Below, in pieces: positions 17,724 to 26,711 of a stretch of 36,041 nucleotides of DNA. The stretch is from Chroococcidiopsidaceae cyanobacterium CP_BM_ER_R8_30 (GTDB lineage: Bacteria; Cyanobacteriota; Cyanobacteriia; Cyanobacteriales; Chroococcidiopsidaceae): positions 1 through 36,041 of the forward strand of contig JAFASY010000201.1 of the NCBI GenBank assembly GCA_019244235.1. The letters run 5' to 3'. The translations under genes were made by a program, and so were the position numbers. Below the pieces are notes generated by a model. The model did not search any database and was not told the DNA's origin. It saw nothing but the letters and a program-made list of their open reading frames with translations. The number at the start of each line of letters is the position of its first letter. Positions within the stretch are counted from its first letter, which is position 1.

Positions 17724-17776
17724 CCTCCCCAGCTCCCCCAGCTCCCCTAGCTCCCCCTGCCTCCCCTGCCCTCTTC
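17724..17776 (-). repeat. G-rich tract between gcvH and gcvP, potential RNA G-quadruplex
   Basis: On the transcribed minus strand there are six runs of three to five G (complement of C-runs at 17727-17730, 17735-17739, 17744-17747, 17753-17757, 17763-17766 and 17769-17771). They are separated by 2-5 nt, mostly AGCT. Any four could form a quadruplex in the mRNA, about 90 nt before the gcvP start. Similar C-rich intergenic tracts occur in cyanobacteria as plain sequence repeats, so folding is a guess. Confidence 0.6.
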
Positions 17777-18163
17777 TTACTCCCCCTCTACCTGTGCCTG
17801 ATACTCATCCGCAGATAGAACATCGCCTAGATCGGGGTCTTTGACGCGCACCTTGAGCAACCACCCTTCACCGTAGGGGTCTTCTGCTAGTTGCTCTGGC
17901 GACTCCACTAATGGGTCATTGCGCTCTACCACTGTACCGGTCACTGCTGAGTTGAGGTCTTCAACTGCTTTTACTGATTCAACTGTTCCAAAGCTTTCCC
18001 CTTTAGTGACAGTATCACCAACTTCTGGCAACTCTAAAAAGACAATATCGCCTAATTGATCAACAGCAAAAGCGCTGATGCCAAGGGTGGCAATTTCACC
18101 TTCGAGACGCACGTACTCATGAGAATCAAGGTATTTCAGGTCACTTGGATATTCTAAAGACAT
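17777..18163 (-). CDS. gcvH: Glycine cleavage system H-protein
   Basis: A 128-aa lipoyl carrier that shuttles the aminomethyl group between the P-, T- and L-proteins. The lipoylated lysine is K65 in [14 protein letters not shown]. Length and the N-terminal [14 protein letters not shown] are normal for the family. It lies 30 nt downstream of gcvT on the same strand and before gcvP, forming an operon. The L-protein (dihydrolipoyl dehydrogenase) is not in the window, as is usual. Confidence 0.97.
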   Translation of the reverse strand: MSLEYPSDLKYLDSHEYVRLEGEIATLGISAFAVDQLGDIVFLELPEVGDTVTKGESFGTVESVKAVEDLNSAVTGTVVERNDPLVESPEQLAEDPYGEGWLLKVRVKDPDLGDVLSADEYQAQVEGE

Positions 18164-18193
18164 GTAACTTCCTCAAAACCTTCGGTTATCAGT

Positions 18194-19381
18194 TCAATGA
18201 CGATTTTTTGACCGATAAAACGGACGCTTCACCACAACAGCCGGATAAGCCTTACCTCTGATTTCCACCTCCAGCTTCTGATTTGGAGTCGCTAGATGAG
18301 CAGGAACATATGCCAAGGCAACTGGATAGCCCAATGTGGGAGATAGTGTTCCACTCGTGATCTCTCCTACCACTTGACCGTTTGATAGAACTTGGTAGCC
18401 GTGACGGGCAATGTTACGACCCTGCATAGATAACCCTACCAAGCGGCGAGGCACCCCAGTAGCTTTTTGCTGTTCTAACACTGAGCGTCCAATAAAATCA
18501 CCTTTAGTATCTAGGTGAATTAGCCAACCTAATCCAGCTTCTAATGGTGTGGTGGTTTCGTCAATATCCTGGCCGTAGAGTGCCATACTCGCTTCTAGCC
18601 GTAGAGTATCTCTAGCACCCAATCCACAGGGAACGACGCCAGCTTGCAACAGAAGCTGCCACAATTCCACCCCGACCCCTGGATCTACCATCACCTCAAA
18701 TCCATCTTCTCCGGTATAACCAGTTCGGGCAACGAAGCCCGGTTGTCCTAATACTGTTGCCTCTAAATGACAAAACAGTTTCAGATGTGACAGGTCTTCT
18801 TGAACTAATGGCTGGAGGTATGTAGCTGCTTGTGGTCCTTGCACGGCAATTAGGACTTTCTCTGCTGAATGATCCTGCAATTTGACGCCGTCTTTGGCCT
18901 TGCTCCCGGAGGTTCCTCCTTTGAGAACGTTGACCTGACGCAGATTGAGATGTGCCTCTAGCCAGGACTTGTCTTTAGCTGTGGTAGCAGCGTTGACAAT
19001 CATAACTCCCCGCTGCTCACCAGTATCGTCTTTACCCTGGTAATAAAAGATTATGTCATCAACAATCCCTGCTTGAGGGTTTAGTAACACTGTGTACTGC
19101 GCTTGACCAGGTTGTAACCGATTTAAGTCTGAAGGGACCAACGGTTGGAGGTGGTCAATTAGCTGTTGACCCCGCAGGACAAATTTGCCCATGTGGGAGA
19201 TATCGAACATTCCCGCTGCTGTCCTGACAGCAGCATGTTCGCGCCCAATGCTTGTGAACTGCACAGGCATCTCCCAACCTCCAAAGCTAGTCAGCCGTGC
19301 CTTCAGTTCGACAGCTAACTGATACAGAGGTGTCTGAGCCAAGGGCAGTAATGTTTCTGGTTCTAATTCTGACTTAGCCAC
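18194..19381 (-). CDS. gcvT: Aminomethyltransferase, T-protein
   Basis: A 395-aa tetrahydrofolate-dependent aminomethyltransferase that releases ammonia from the GcvH-bound intermediate. Family signatures are FGGWEMPVQF, MFDISHMGKF, GYTGEDGFEV and ARDTLRLEASMALYG. The frame begins with a GTG at 19381; no in-frame ATG precedes the conserved TPLYQLAVELKA, so the GTG is the likely start, with a weak ribosome binding site. It is the first gene of gcvT-gcvH-gcvP. The 212-nt divergent gap to the amidase shows no recognisable glycine riboswitch. Confidence 0.95.
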   Translation of the reverse strand: MAKSELEPETLLPLAQTPLYQLAVELKARLTSFGGWEMPVQFTSIGREHAAVRTAAGMFDISHMGKFVLRGQQLIDHLQPLVPSDLNRLQPGQAQYTVLLNPQAGIVDDIIFYYQGKDDTGEQRGVMIVNAATTAKDKSWLEAHLNLRQVNVLKGGTSGSKAKDGVKLQDHSAEKVLIAVQGPQAATYLQPLVQEDLSHLKLFCHLEATVLGQPGFVARTGYTGEDGFEVMVDPGVGVELWQLLLQAGVVPCGLGARDTLRLEASMALYGQDIDETTTPLEAGLGWLIHLDTKGDFIGRSVLEQQKATGVPRRLVGLSMQGRNIARHGYQVLSNGQVVGEITSGTLSPTLGYPVALAYVPAHLATPNQKLEVEIRGKAYPAVVVKRPFYRSKNRH

Positions 19382-19593
19382 AGATGATCTTTAATATAGG
19401 TCTATTTTTAATATCGTGACGTACTCCCGACACGGCTGCAAGCGGACATTGATGCAGGCTTTTTGCGGTTGCAGCTAAATGAAGTATTTCCCAATCCGAT
19501 TGCTTCTGTTAAGATGAAGCTGCCTTACTGGGGATGGTAAAAGAAGCGCGTAGACTAGAAGCTAGGGCCAACAATTCTTCTTCTAGTCAAGGC

Positions 19594-21003
19594 ATGAATC
19601 AAACTGACCTAGCCTTTACTCCCGCACTGGAACAGGCACAGCTAATTCGCCGTCGTGAAGTATCACCTCTAGATTTGGTAGAAGTCTATTTAGAGCGCAT
19701 CCAGCGTCTAGATGGACAACTGGGTAGTTACTTTACGGTGATGGCAGAGCAGGCGATCGCAGATGCTAAAGTAAAGACCGAGCAACTGGCGATCGCCAAA
19801 CAGACCTCGGAATTCCCACCTTTTTTTGGTGTGCCCATCTCGATTAAAGACCTGAATTCAGTTGCTGGTGTGGTTTGTACATATGGCAGCCAGGTGTTGC
19901 GAGAAACAGTTGCTACCACCGACGACGGTGTGGTGACGAAGATTAAACAGGCTGGGTTCATTATTTTGGGCAAAACAGCTACGCCTGAATTAGGCACACT
20001 ACCCTACACTGAACCCCCTGGTTTTCCTCCAGCTCGAAATCCTTGGAATTTAGACTATACCCCAGGGGGGTCAAGCGGTGGCGCGGCAGCGTCTGTAGCA
20101 GCAGGATTGTGTGCAATTGCTCAAGGTTCTGATGGTGGTGGGTCAATTCGTGGTCCAGCTGCCTGTTGTGGTTTGGTGGGAATCAAGCCAAGCCGGGGTC
20201 GGGTGTCATCGGCTCCAGTAGGTGAGCGCCTTAGTGGAATGGCAGCAATTGGTCCTTTGGCTCGTACCGTTGCCGATGCTGCTGCGCTTTTAGATGTTAT
20301 GTCTGGCTACATCACAGGCGATCCCTACTGGTTGCCAGATCCAAACCCGTCATTTCTCGCTGCTGCTGCGCAAAAACCGAATCCTTTACGGATCGCCTTT
20401 GTCACTGCACTGCCACCTTTGGGCAAAGCTGACCCCGTATGTCAGCAAGCCGTACATGAGACTGTGCAGCTGTTAGCAGAACTGGGTCACATAGTTGAAG
20501 AAATCAACTGTTTCGATCTCACTGATTTAATAGAACCTTTCACCGCTGTCTGGCAAGCTAGCGTAGCTGTTGCTGAGATTCCGGAAGCATCACTGCAACC
20601 GATGAACCGTTGGTTGCGATCACGAACTGGCTCGGCTAGCGATTACCTACGGGCTGTCGCCAAAATCCAGGTGATAGCAAGACGAATTGTGGCAATTTTC
20701 GAGGCAGTAGACATACTGGTACTGCCAACTTACATGCATCAACCAATTCTGGTAGGTGAGTGGGCAAATTTGAGCCATGAAGAGACTTTAGAGAAAATTA
20801 TCCACTGGATTGCTCCCTGTCCGCCGTTTAATGCCAGCGGACAACCCGTGATCGCAATTCCCACTGGATTTGATACCGAGGGGTTACCAGTTAGCGTGCA
20901 ATTAGTTGGAACTCCGGCGGCTGAAGCCACACTGATTGCCCTAGCAGCTCAAATAGAAGCTGCAAAACCTTGGAGACAGTACCGACCAGTTTTGGCGACA
21001 TAA
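19594..21003 (+). CDS. Amidase of the amidase-signature family
   Basis: A 469-aa amidase-signature enzyme that hydrolyses an amide bond. The Ser-cisSer-Lys triad is K85 (ISIKDLN), S160 (TPGGSSGG) and S184 (GSDGGGSIRGPA), with the usual 24-residue gap between the two serines. It is not GatA: it lacks a gatCB context, and the tail (PWRQYRPVLAT) is that of a general amidase. I prefer the ATG at 19594 (MNQTDLAFTPAL, where the family similarity begins); the frame also has an ATG at 19534 that gives a 20-residue low-complexity extension. The substrate is unknown. It diverges from gcvT. Confidence 0.88.
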   Translation: MNQTDLAFTPALEQAQLIRRREVSPLDLVEVYLERIQRLDGQLGSYFTVMAEQAIADAKVKTEQLAIAKQTSEFPPFFGVPISIKDLNSVAGVVCTYGSQVLRETVATTDDGVVTKIKQAGFIILGKTATPELGTLPYTEPPGFPPARNPWNLDYTPGGSSGGAAASVAAGLCAIAQGSDGGGSIRGPAACCGLVGIKPSRGRVSSAPVGERLSGMAAIGPLARTVADAAALLDVMSGYITGDPYWLPDPNPSFLAAAAQKPNPLRIAFVTALPPLGKADPVCQQAVHETVQLLAELGHIVEEINCFDLTDLIEPFTAVWQASVAVAEIPEASLQPMNRWLRSRTGSASDYLRAVAKIQVIARRIVAIFEAVDILVLPTYMHQPILVGEWANLSHEETLEKIIHWIAPCPPFNASGQPVIAIPTGFDTEGLPVSVQLVGTPAAEATLIALAAQIEAAKPWRQYRPVLAT

Positions 21004-21050
21004 ATGTCTACACTTTTAACAAGTCAAGAGATAGAAGGGAGCAAGTGCAT

Positions 21051-22229
21051 ATGAGCAAATACCGATCTATTTCCGTGTTCTTGCTCAGCCTCATCGCGCT
21101 TTCTATCTTCAGCATATTCTGGGCTTATCCAGCCCTTGCACGAGATCGCGTCTTTCTTGACATATCTCTAGACTTCTTAGGGGAGTACAGGTTCTCGAAC
21201 CCTAATTTAGACATACCAGTCGGAGGATTGACAGCAATAACCTATGACCGACAGCGCGATCGTTTCTACGCCTTGAGTGAGGATAGCCAGTTTGCTCCGT
21301 CTCGCTTCTACACCCTCAAGTTGACCTTCAATGCCACGGGTACTGAAAAAATCGGTATTCAGAAAATTGATGTAGAATCTGTTACTTTTCTAACTGATAA
21401 AGACGGTAAAACCTATACCCAAGGCACCATTGATCCTGAAGGCATCGCCTTATCTCCTCAGCAAACCATATTTATTTCTGACGGCACCACCCCATCTATA
21501 CAAGAATTTGACCTGACTACTGGGAGGTTGCTCACTAGCCTACCCATACCAGATCGTTATCTACCTGATGCTGCCAATGGGGTCGAACGTACTAAAGGTG
21601 TTCAAGACGCCAGTGCATTTGCTTCCCTAACCCTGAATCCTACTGGCACCATCCCAGCCATTGGGGAACCGATTCGCTTATTTACTGCTACTAAATCTGC
21701 TTTGGTGCAAGATCGGGAGCCACCTAGTTCAGAACTAGGAACTAAATCTCGTTTCTTACACTACTTAATCGGCTACGGACCACCTGTCTTGATTGCCGAG
21801 TATCTCTATCTCTTAGATCCTCATGGAATAGCCAATGAGTTGGTGGAATTATTGGCCTTAGATCAAGGTGGTCACTTTCTCAGTTTAGAGCATTCTCAGG
21901 AGCGTTCTGGATTCAATATTCAGCTGTTTCAAATGACAACTGGTGGGGCAATTGATACATCTAGAATCAACAGCCTCAAAGGTTCACCTAGGAGCATTCG
22001 ATCAGTTAAGAAAAAGCTACTATTGGACTTGAAAGAACTCGACATATCTCTTGAGAATCTACAAGGAATGGCTCTTGGTCCTCGCTTAAGTGATGGCACA
22101 TCAAGCTTACTTCTAGTCAGCAACAGTGAGTTTGCTAAAGAACAAGCAACCCAGTTTCTGTTATTTCGTCTCAATCAGCCTCTACGGGACATCCCCCAGA
22201 TACTGAAGAAAACTAAGACGCACATGTGA
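21051..22229 (+). CDS. Secreted phytase-like esterase domain protein
   Basis: A 392-aa protein with an N-terminal signal peptide (hydrophobic segment about residues 8-28, AYPALA before the probable cleavage). The rest matches the esterase-like activity of phytase domain (PF13449): GGLTAITYDRQRDRFYALSED, then IDPEGIALSPQQTIFISDGT and LENLQGMALGP. The family is a beta-propeller-like extracytoplasmic domain, and an acid phosphatase or esterase role is assumed. I chose the ATG at 21051, with AAGGGAG about 10 nt upstream. It starts 47 nt after the amidase stop and could be co-transcribed with it. Confidence 0.85.
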   Translation: MSKYRSISVFLLSLIALSIFSIFWAYPALARDRVFLDISLDFLGEYRFSNPNLDIPVGGLTAITYDRQRDRFYALSEDSQFAPSRFYTLKLTFNATGTEKIGIQKIDVESVTFLTDKDGKTYTQGTIDPEGIALSPQQTIFISDGTTPSIQEFDLTTGRLLTSLPIPDRYLPDAANGVERTKGVQDASAFASLTLNPTGTIPAIGEPIRLFTATKSALVQDREPPSSELGTKSRFLHYLIGYGPPVLIAEYLYLLDPHGIANELVELLALDQGGHFLSLEHSQERSGFNIQLFQMTTGGAIDTSRINSLKGSPRSIRSVKKKLLLDLKELDISLENLQGMALGPRLSDGTSSLLLVSNSEFAKEQATQFLLFRLNQPLRDIPQILKKTKTHM

Positions 22230-22250
22230 ATCTATTGGCAGGCTTAGTCA

Positions 22251-22262
22251 CGTACATGTACG
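22251..22262. repeat. 12-bp perfect palindrome in a convergent gene gap
   Basis: CGTACATGTACG reads the same on both strands. It fills the gap between the stop at 22229 and the convergent stop at 22264. With no loop it is more likely a protein site or chance than a terminator. Confidence 0.4.
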
Positions 22263-22263
22263 C

Positions 22264-23799
22264 TTACCAAATGGTCCTCTGAAGGTAAAGAGTCCGCAAT
22301 CCTAGAGCTAAAAACCCACAAGCGAGCATCAAACCCAGTACATACAGAATTCGGGTGGTACGTTGAGCCATGACCAAGATTTCTTGGTAGGAAAGTTGAT
22401 AATTTTGGATGAGTAAGAAGGCTGGAGGACTAAAAAAATAGGGCAGCAGCCGATTGAGTAGAAGCCGGAGAAAAAAGTTGACATTCCACAGTAGTCTGCG
22501 CAAGGGGGCCTGATTATACTGCCATGGAAAAGCAATTTGGGCAAGACGTACTAAGGCTTTTACATCAGGAAACCGCAAGGATTCGTATAAAGGCAGGGCA
22601 TCTGAAAGATTATCATCACTCCTTGAGAGCGCTTCGTTGAGGACATACACATCCTCCAATGCTGAATTCACCCCTTGTCCGATGTCTGGAGGAAAGCAAT
22701 GGATGGCATCTCCTAAGAGTACTACCCCGATTGCAGAAGATTGATTATTCCCGCCTGCTTGCTTCTGCCTTAATAGGAAGTGTAATCCCGAACAGTACTG
22801 AGGAGTAGGGAAGTAACCGCCTTCACTTTTGGCAAATCGAGCAGCTTCTTCAGGCGACACTATTTGATATATGGGCAATTGTATGAAGGCTTGCTCAAAA
22901 AAATTGTATATCTCCTCACTAGTTTTTAATTGCCATATATCATGATCAGGTTGTGTAATAATATTTGCAGTACGGGGGTCATCTGGATTTTTAAGCGGCA
23001 GTAGACCAAGGGAGACAGATCGTTTACGGTTTCTGAAAGCTCCATGAATCGCGTATGCCATGTTGCATGCAGCGTGTTCTTTACCCATGTGATCGAGAGG
23101 GAAGTTTGGCGGCAGGCTTAACACTTTATATCTTAAATGTGAACTTGGTGATGGAAAATACCTCATCTCAAATCTATTTAATGTAGATTTGTCCCAATCT
23201 TTAAGGGTATTTCGGGCTATCGAGTGTATGCCTTCGCAACCAACCAGGAGACAAGGCTCAAATTTGATAATAATGCCATCCTCTTGGTGGGCAATAATCT
23301 CCAGCTTTTCCTCCTCTCCATTATTTATAGCTATCTTGTTAATATCAGTACATTTTGTACTAAATAGAACGGTGATATGATCTTGCCAATTTCGTTCGAT
23401 TTCCTGGTATAGTAGAAGGACAAATGCTCTACGTGTTACCCAATATGCGGTTTTTCGATTGGGATCTACAAGGGGTATCTTCAAGGTTTTTCGGCTGCCG
23501 TTTGGTTTAATCTTCGTTAAGTAAAATTCTGTACTGGGAACACCAATCTCTAATATTTGGTAGGTGAGCCCTAGAAAGTCAGTCAATTTTTGACCCCGAC
23601 CGTCAATTAAATAATTGAATGACTTGTCAGGTTCATAGTAATCAGCAGCAGCACGTTTTTCCAGGATTGTAATATCTGTCCAACCACGTTTGGCTAGCAT
23701 TAACGCAGTAGCTAGCCCTGCTGGACCTCCCCCAATAATTAATACGTTTCGGTGAGAATAGTTGATTTTCTTTGGCAAAGAAGATTCTTTCGTCAGCAT
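22264..23799 (-). CDS. FAD-dependent monooxygenase, kynurenine 3-monooxygenase-like, with C-terminal membrane segment
   Basis: A 511-aa flavoprotein monooxygenase. The FAD-binding GGGPAGLA is at residues 23-30, and the second FAD motif GDAIHCFPPDIGQGVNSALED begins at 363, in the style of kynurenine 3-monooxygenase. After it comes a basic-hydrophobic stretch and a final membrane helix (about 483-505, ILYVLGLMLACGFLALGL), so the enzyme is probably membrane-anchored, as eukaryotic KMO is. The substrate is not proven and no other tryptophan-catabolism gene is present. I prefer the ATG at 23799 with GGTGGG just upstream; a GTG at 23835 is the alternative start. Confidence 0.82.
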   Translation of the reverse strand: MLTKESSLPKKINYSHRNVLIIGGGPAGLATALMLAKRGWTDITILEKRAAADYYEPDKSFNYLIDGRGQKLTDFLGLTYQILEIGVPSTEFYLTKIKPNGSRKTLKIPLVDPNRKTAYWVTRRAFVLLLYQEIERNWQDHITVLFSTKCTDINKIAINNGEEEKLEIIAHQEDGIIIKFEPCLLVGCEGIHSIARNTLKDWDKSTLNRFEMRYFPSPSSHLRYKVLSLPPNFPLDHMGKEHAACNMAYAIHGAFRNRKRSVSLGLLPLKNPDDPRTANIITQPDHDIWQLKTSEEIYNFFEQAFIQLPIYQIVSPEEAARFAKSEGGYFPTPQYCSGLHFLLRQKQAGGNNQSSAIGVVLLGDAIHCFPPDIGQGVNSALEDVYVLNEALSRSDDNLSDALPLYESLRFPDVKALVRLAQIAFPWQYNQAPLRRLLWNVNFFLRLLLNRLLPYFFSPPAFLLIQNYQLSYQEILVMAQRTTRILYVLGLMLACGFLALGLRTLYLQRTIW

Positions 23800-23994
23800 A
23801 TTTCCCACCTTACCACTTTCCCGTTTTTGCGACACAACCCGGCAAAGTAGACGGTGCTATCAGGCACTTGCAGTCTCACTCCAAGATGTAAATTTTTTAC
23901 TTGCACTTTCTGCCGACGGCTGTCTAAGTTAAGTTTAGTGCATCTTCATGAGCCTTTGGGCAACCAGCTTAGACCGAATATCAGGATATTTGAA

Positions 23995-25494
23995 ATGACC
24001 GACACTCCTAACCCAGCCATAACTCGCAAGGTAAGCAGAACCGAGCATACACTATCGCTCCTTGACCAGCAGCTCCGTTACAGTGCCTCAGCTGAGTGGC
24101 AAACTCTGTTTGAGCAGGAAAAGCCCGTTGCTGAGATGTTTCATGTGGCTTATCTTGTTGAGACAGATGCAACCCCACAACGACCGCTCACCTTTGTGTT
24201 TAACGGTGGACCAGGAGCTGCCTCAGCCTATTTACACATGGGAGCCCTTGGTCCGAAACGCATCCATTTTGATGCCCAAGGCAGTCTGCCCAAGCCCCCA
24301 GTCCGGCTTGTGGATAATCTCGACAGCTGGCTAAGCTTTACTGATTTGGTGTTTGTCGATCCGATCGGCACAGGCTTCAGCCGCAGTTTGCCTCAAGATA
24401 AAGATAGCCAAGATAAATCTGGTGAAAAAGCTAGCCCCAATGAGGCAGAAAAACCCAAGGAAGCCGCATTCTGGGAAGTCGAGAGAGACTTGAAGTCCCT
24501 AGGAGAGTTCATCCAAAGATTTCTCTCGCAAAAGCAGCGCTGGCTATCACCTATTTTCATTGCTGGAGAAAGTTACGGTGGCTTTCGAGTCGCCAAGTTA
24601 GCCCGCAAGCTCCAGCAAGAATTTGGCGTTGGGCTTTCTGGTGCCATTCTTATCTCTCCAGCTTTGGAGTTCAGTCTTCTGGGCGGTGACGATTATAACC
24701 TGACCTCCTGGGCAACACTGCTCCCTTCCTTAGCAGCGGCAGCAGCTCATCATGGTCGGGCTAAATGGATGGGTGAGCCAGGAGATTTAATAGCTCACAT
24801 GGCTGCTGCTGAACAATTTGCCCGTAAAACACTCATCCCACTTTTAGCCATGGGAGATACGCTAACACCTGATGAACGTCAGGGAGCTTATCAACAGCTA
24901 GCAAATTTAATTGGTCTCCCTCTAGCACTAGTGGAAAGACAAGCTGGACGGGTTGGCATTGAAGTCTTTGCTAGGGAATTATTGAGAGATCAACAAAGGA
25001 TTGTGGGACTCTATGATGCTTCGATTACGGCAATTGATCCCTTTCCCGATCGCCTAAGCTTCGAAGGAAGTGATCCCACCCTAGATGGACTCGATCGCCT
25101 GTTTACAGGGGCGATTAACAGTCACTTGCGGGATGTATTAGCAGTGGAGACTGACTTAACTTACAACCTGCTAAACTTAGAAACATTTAAAGCCTGGAAG
25201 TTTGAACTTAAAGGCGAGTTGAGACAGGGCTTTCTCGGATCGGTAGACGATCTGCGTGTGGGGATGACGCTGAATCCATACATGCAGGTATACATCACAC
25301 ATGGATTTTTCGATCTGGTAACTCCCTATTTTGCCTCAACCCATCTGGCAGATCTAATGAAACTAAATCCTGAGATTCGTCCCAATCTAACGCTGCGGCA
25401 TTTTCCAGGTGGACATATGTTCTACACTTGGGATGAATCACGTCAACAGTGGTTTACCGAGATGCAAACTTTTTACCGAAACGCAGCAGGATAA
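23995..25494 (+). CDS. Serine carboxypeptidase family protein (peptidase S10)
   Basis: A 499-aa protein with the S10 fold: FNGGPGAASAYLHMGALGP (oxyanion region), DPIGTGFSRSL, and the triad S193 (GESYGG), D440 (GFFDLVTPY) and H474 (FPGGHMFY). S10 enzymes trim C-terminal residues from peptides and normally work outside the cytoplasm. No signal peptide is seen from the ATG at 23995; the longer frame from 23854 also lacks a convincing one. The ATG at 23995 has AGGA about 8 nt upstream. It diverges from the KMO-like gene across 195 nt. Confidence 0.87.
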   Translation: MTDTPNPAITRKVSRTEHTLSLLDQQLRYSASAEWQTLFEQEKPVAEMFHVAYLVETDATPQRPLTFVFNGGPGAASAYLHMGALGPKRIHFDAQGSLPKPPVRLVDNLDSWLSFTDLVFVDPIGTGFSRSLPQDKDSQDKSGEKASPNEAEKPKEAAFWEVERDLKSLGEFIQRFLSQKQRWLSPIFIAGESYGGFRVAKLARKLQQEFGVGLSGAILISPALEFSLLGGDDYNLTSWATLLPSLAAAAAHHGRAKWMGEPGDLIAHMAAAEQFARKTLIPLLAMGDTLTPDERQGAYQQLANLIGLPLALVERQAGRVGIEVFARELLRDQQRIVGLYDASITAIDPFPDRLSFEGSDPTLDGLDRLFTGAINSHLRDVLAVETDLTYNLLNLETFKAWKFELKGELRQGFLGSVDDLRVGMTLNPYMQVYITHGFFDLVTPYFASTHLADLMKLNPEIRPNLTLRHFPGGHMFYTWDESRQQWFTEMQTFYRNAAG

Positions 25495-25509
25495 AGTTTG
25501 TAACAACCG

Positions 25510-25638
25510 TTAATTCGACAATGTCCTCTGAATGCTATTTTTGTTCTGTTTTAGGTTGGAATGGTAGTACAAGAAACCAGCACATAACGAACCAACTACT
25601 ACAAGGATCAGCGTAAATTCCGCAAACCAGGGCTCTAT
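25510..25638 (-). pseudogene. Possible small single-pass membrane protein lacking a start codon
   Basis: On the minus strand 43 codons encode EPWFAEFTLILVVVGSLCAG, then FLYYHSNLKQNKN and a short polar tail before TAA at 25510-25512. This is the profile of a real one-helix membrane protein: a 17-20-residue hydrophobic core then a charged tail. The expected initiator position is ATA (25636-25638). No ATG, GTG or TTG occurs in the open frame upstream. It may be a gene killed by an ATG-to-ATA change, or chance. Confidence 0.3.
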
Positions 25639-25688
25639 AGCAATTCTAAATGATTTGTAAAAATCTTTATTTTTTTCTTTGCACTCTT

Positions 25689-25725
25689 GGCGTTCTAACG
25701 CCTACGCCTAACGCCTTATGCCTTG
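25689..25725. repeat. Short GGCGTT/AACGCC hairpin with AACGCCT-type repeats
   Basis: GGCGTT-CT-AACGCC at 25689-25702 is a perfect inverted repeat with a 2-nt spacer. It is followed by more ACGCCTA, ACGCCTT and ATGCCTT units to about 25720. Such short repeats are common between cyanobacterial genes. The rest of the gap 25495-25952 shows no gene on the plus strand, apart from the start-less minus-strand frame noted separately. Confidence 0.5.
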
Positions 25726-25952
25726 ACGCTCCCCGCGCCGCAAAGTTTCAACATCAGGCAAGCAGCGCTCTAAGCATTACCGCGATCAAACTAAAATTTC
25801 AATCTCTAACTTGGTAGAGTAGCAAAATACACCTCTGGAACGATACGGATTTTGTATAAAAACATTCAAACTAGATATAAGTGGTACAGAGCAGAGTCAA
25901 GAGATTCTGTGTCTGTACTCGTTTCATTAATAACATGATTAGAGGCAAAACA

Positions 25953-26636
25953 ATGACTCTAGGCTTAGATCAACGGGCAGTCGGTGTTTTCTCCAGTCGT
26001 CGAGATGCAGAATATGCTCTCCAGGAGCTGAGGGATGCTGGTTTTTCGATGGATAAAGTTTCTGTGGTTGCTAAAGACGCAGATCGTACAGATAATATTG
26101 CTGGTGCTGATGTAAGTAAGCGTGTCGGTAATAAAGCTGATGAGGGTGCAGGTTACGGTGCAGCAGCCGGTGGCACTTTAGGTGGCATAGGTGGATTGCT
26201 AGTAGGTCTTGGTACTCTGGCAATTCCTGGTATTGGTCCTATTATGCTTGCAGGTGCTGCGGCGACGACTCTAGCAACGACAGCTGCGGGAGCTGGTATT
26301 GGCGCTGCCGCTGGTGGTTTAATTGGCGCTTTGGTTGGCTTAGGAATACCCGAAGGGAGAGCTAGAGTTTACAACGAGCGAGTGTCTCAAGGGGATTATC
26401 TAGTGATAGTGGATGGAACTGAGAACGAAATCCGTCAAGCTGAAGCGATTTTGCAGCGTCAAGGGATTCAGGAGTGGGGAATCTATGATGCACCCAATGC
26501 TGATACCACTCGCGCAAATTATGGTACGACTGGCACACCTGGAGTTGATACTACCACTCGCACCGAATACCCTGGTAGTGTTACGTACAGCGATTCTGAG
26601 GTGACAATTATTGACCATCGAGAGCCAAATATTTAG
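25953..26636 (+). CDS. General stress protein (YflT-like N-terminus, Gly/Ala-rich hydrophobic core)
   Basis: A 227-aa protein. The start DQRAVGVFSSRRDAEYALQE with DAGFSMDKVSVVAKD matches the heat-induced stress protein YflT/general stress 17M domain. Residues about 65-130 are Gly/Ala-rich and hydrophobic (a possible membrane-embedded glycine-zipper). YNERVSQGDYLVIVDG and EAILQRQGIQEWGIYD complete the repeat-like second half. The tail is Thr-rich and polar. The ATG at 25953 has AGAGGC 6 nt upstream. It stands 75 nt before the BON lipoprotein on the same strand, suggesting a stress operon. Biochemical role unknown. Confidence 0.8.
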   Translation: MTLGLDQRAVGVFSSRRDAEYALQELRDAGFSMDKVSVVAKDADRTDNIAGADVSKRVGNKADEGAGYGAAAGGTLGGIGGLLVGLGTLAIPGIGPIMLAGAAATTLATTAAGAGIGAAAGGLIGALVGLGIPEGRARVYNERVSQGDYLVIVDGTENEIRQAEAILQRQGIQEWGIYDAPNADTTRANYGTTGTPGVDTTTRTEYPGSVTYSDSEVTIIDHREPNI

Positions 26637-26711
26637 TAGAGCAGCTGGTGTAAAAGAATTACTCCTCATCCTTGTATCCTTTAAAACGCTCAAATGAGAG
26701 AGTCGAAGCAA

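Noticed and set aside
19382-19593. Glycine riboswitch ahead of gcvT
   Set aside because: I could not find the paired aptamer helices or conserved cores; the gap is short.
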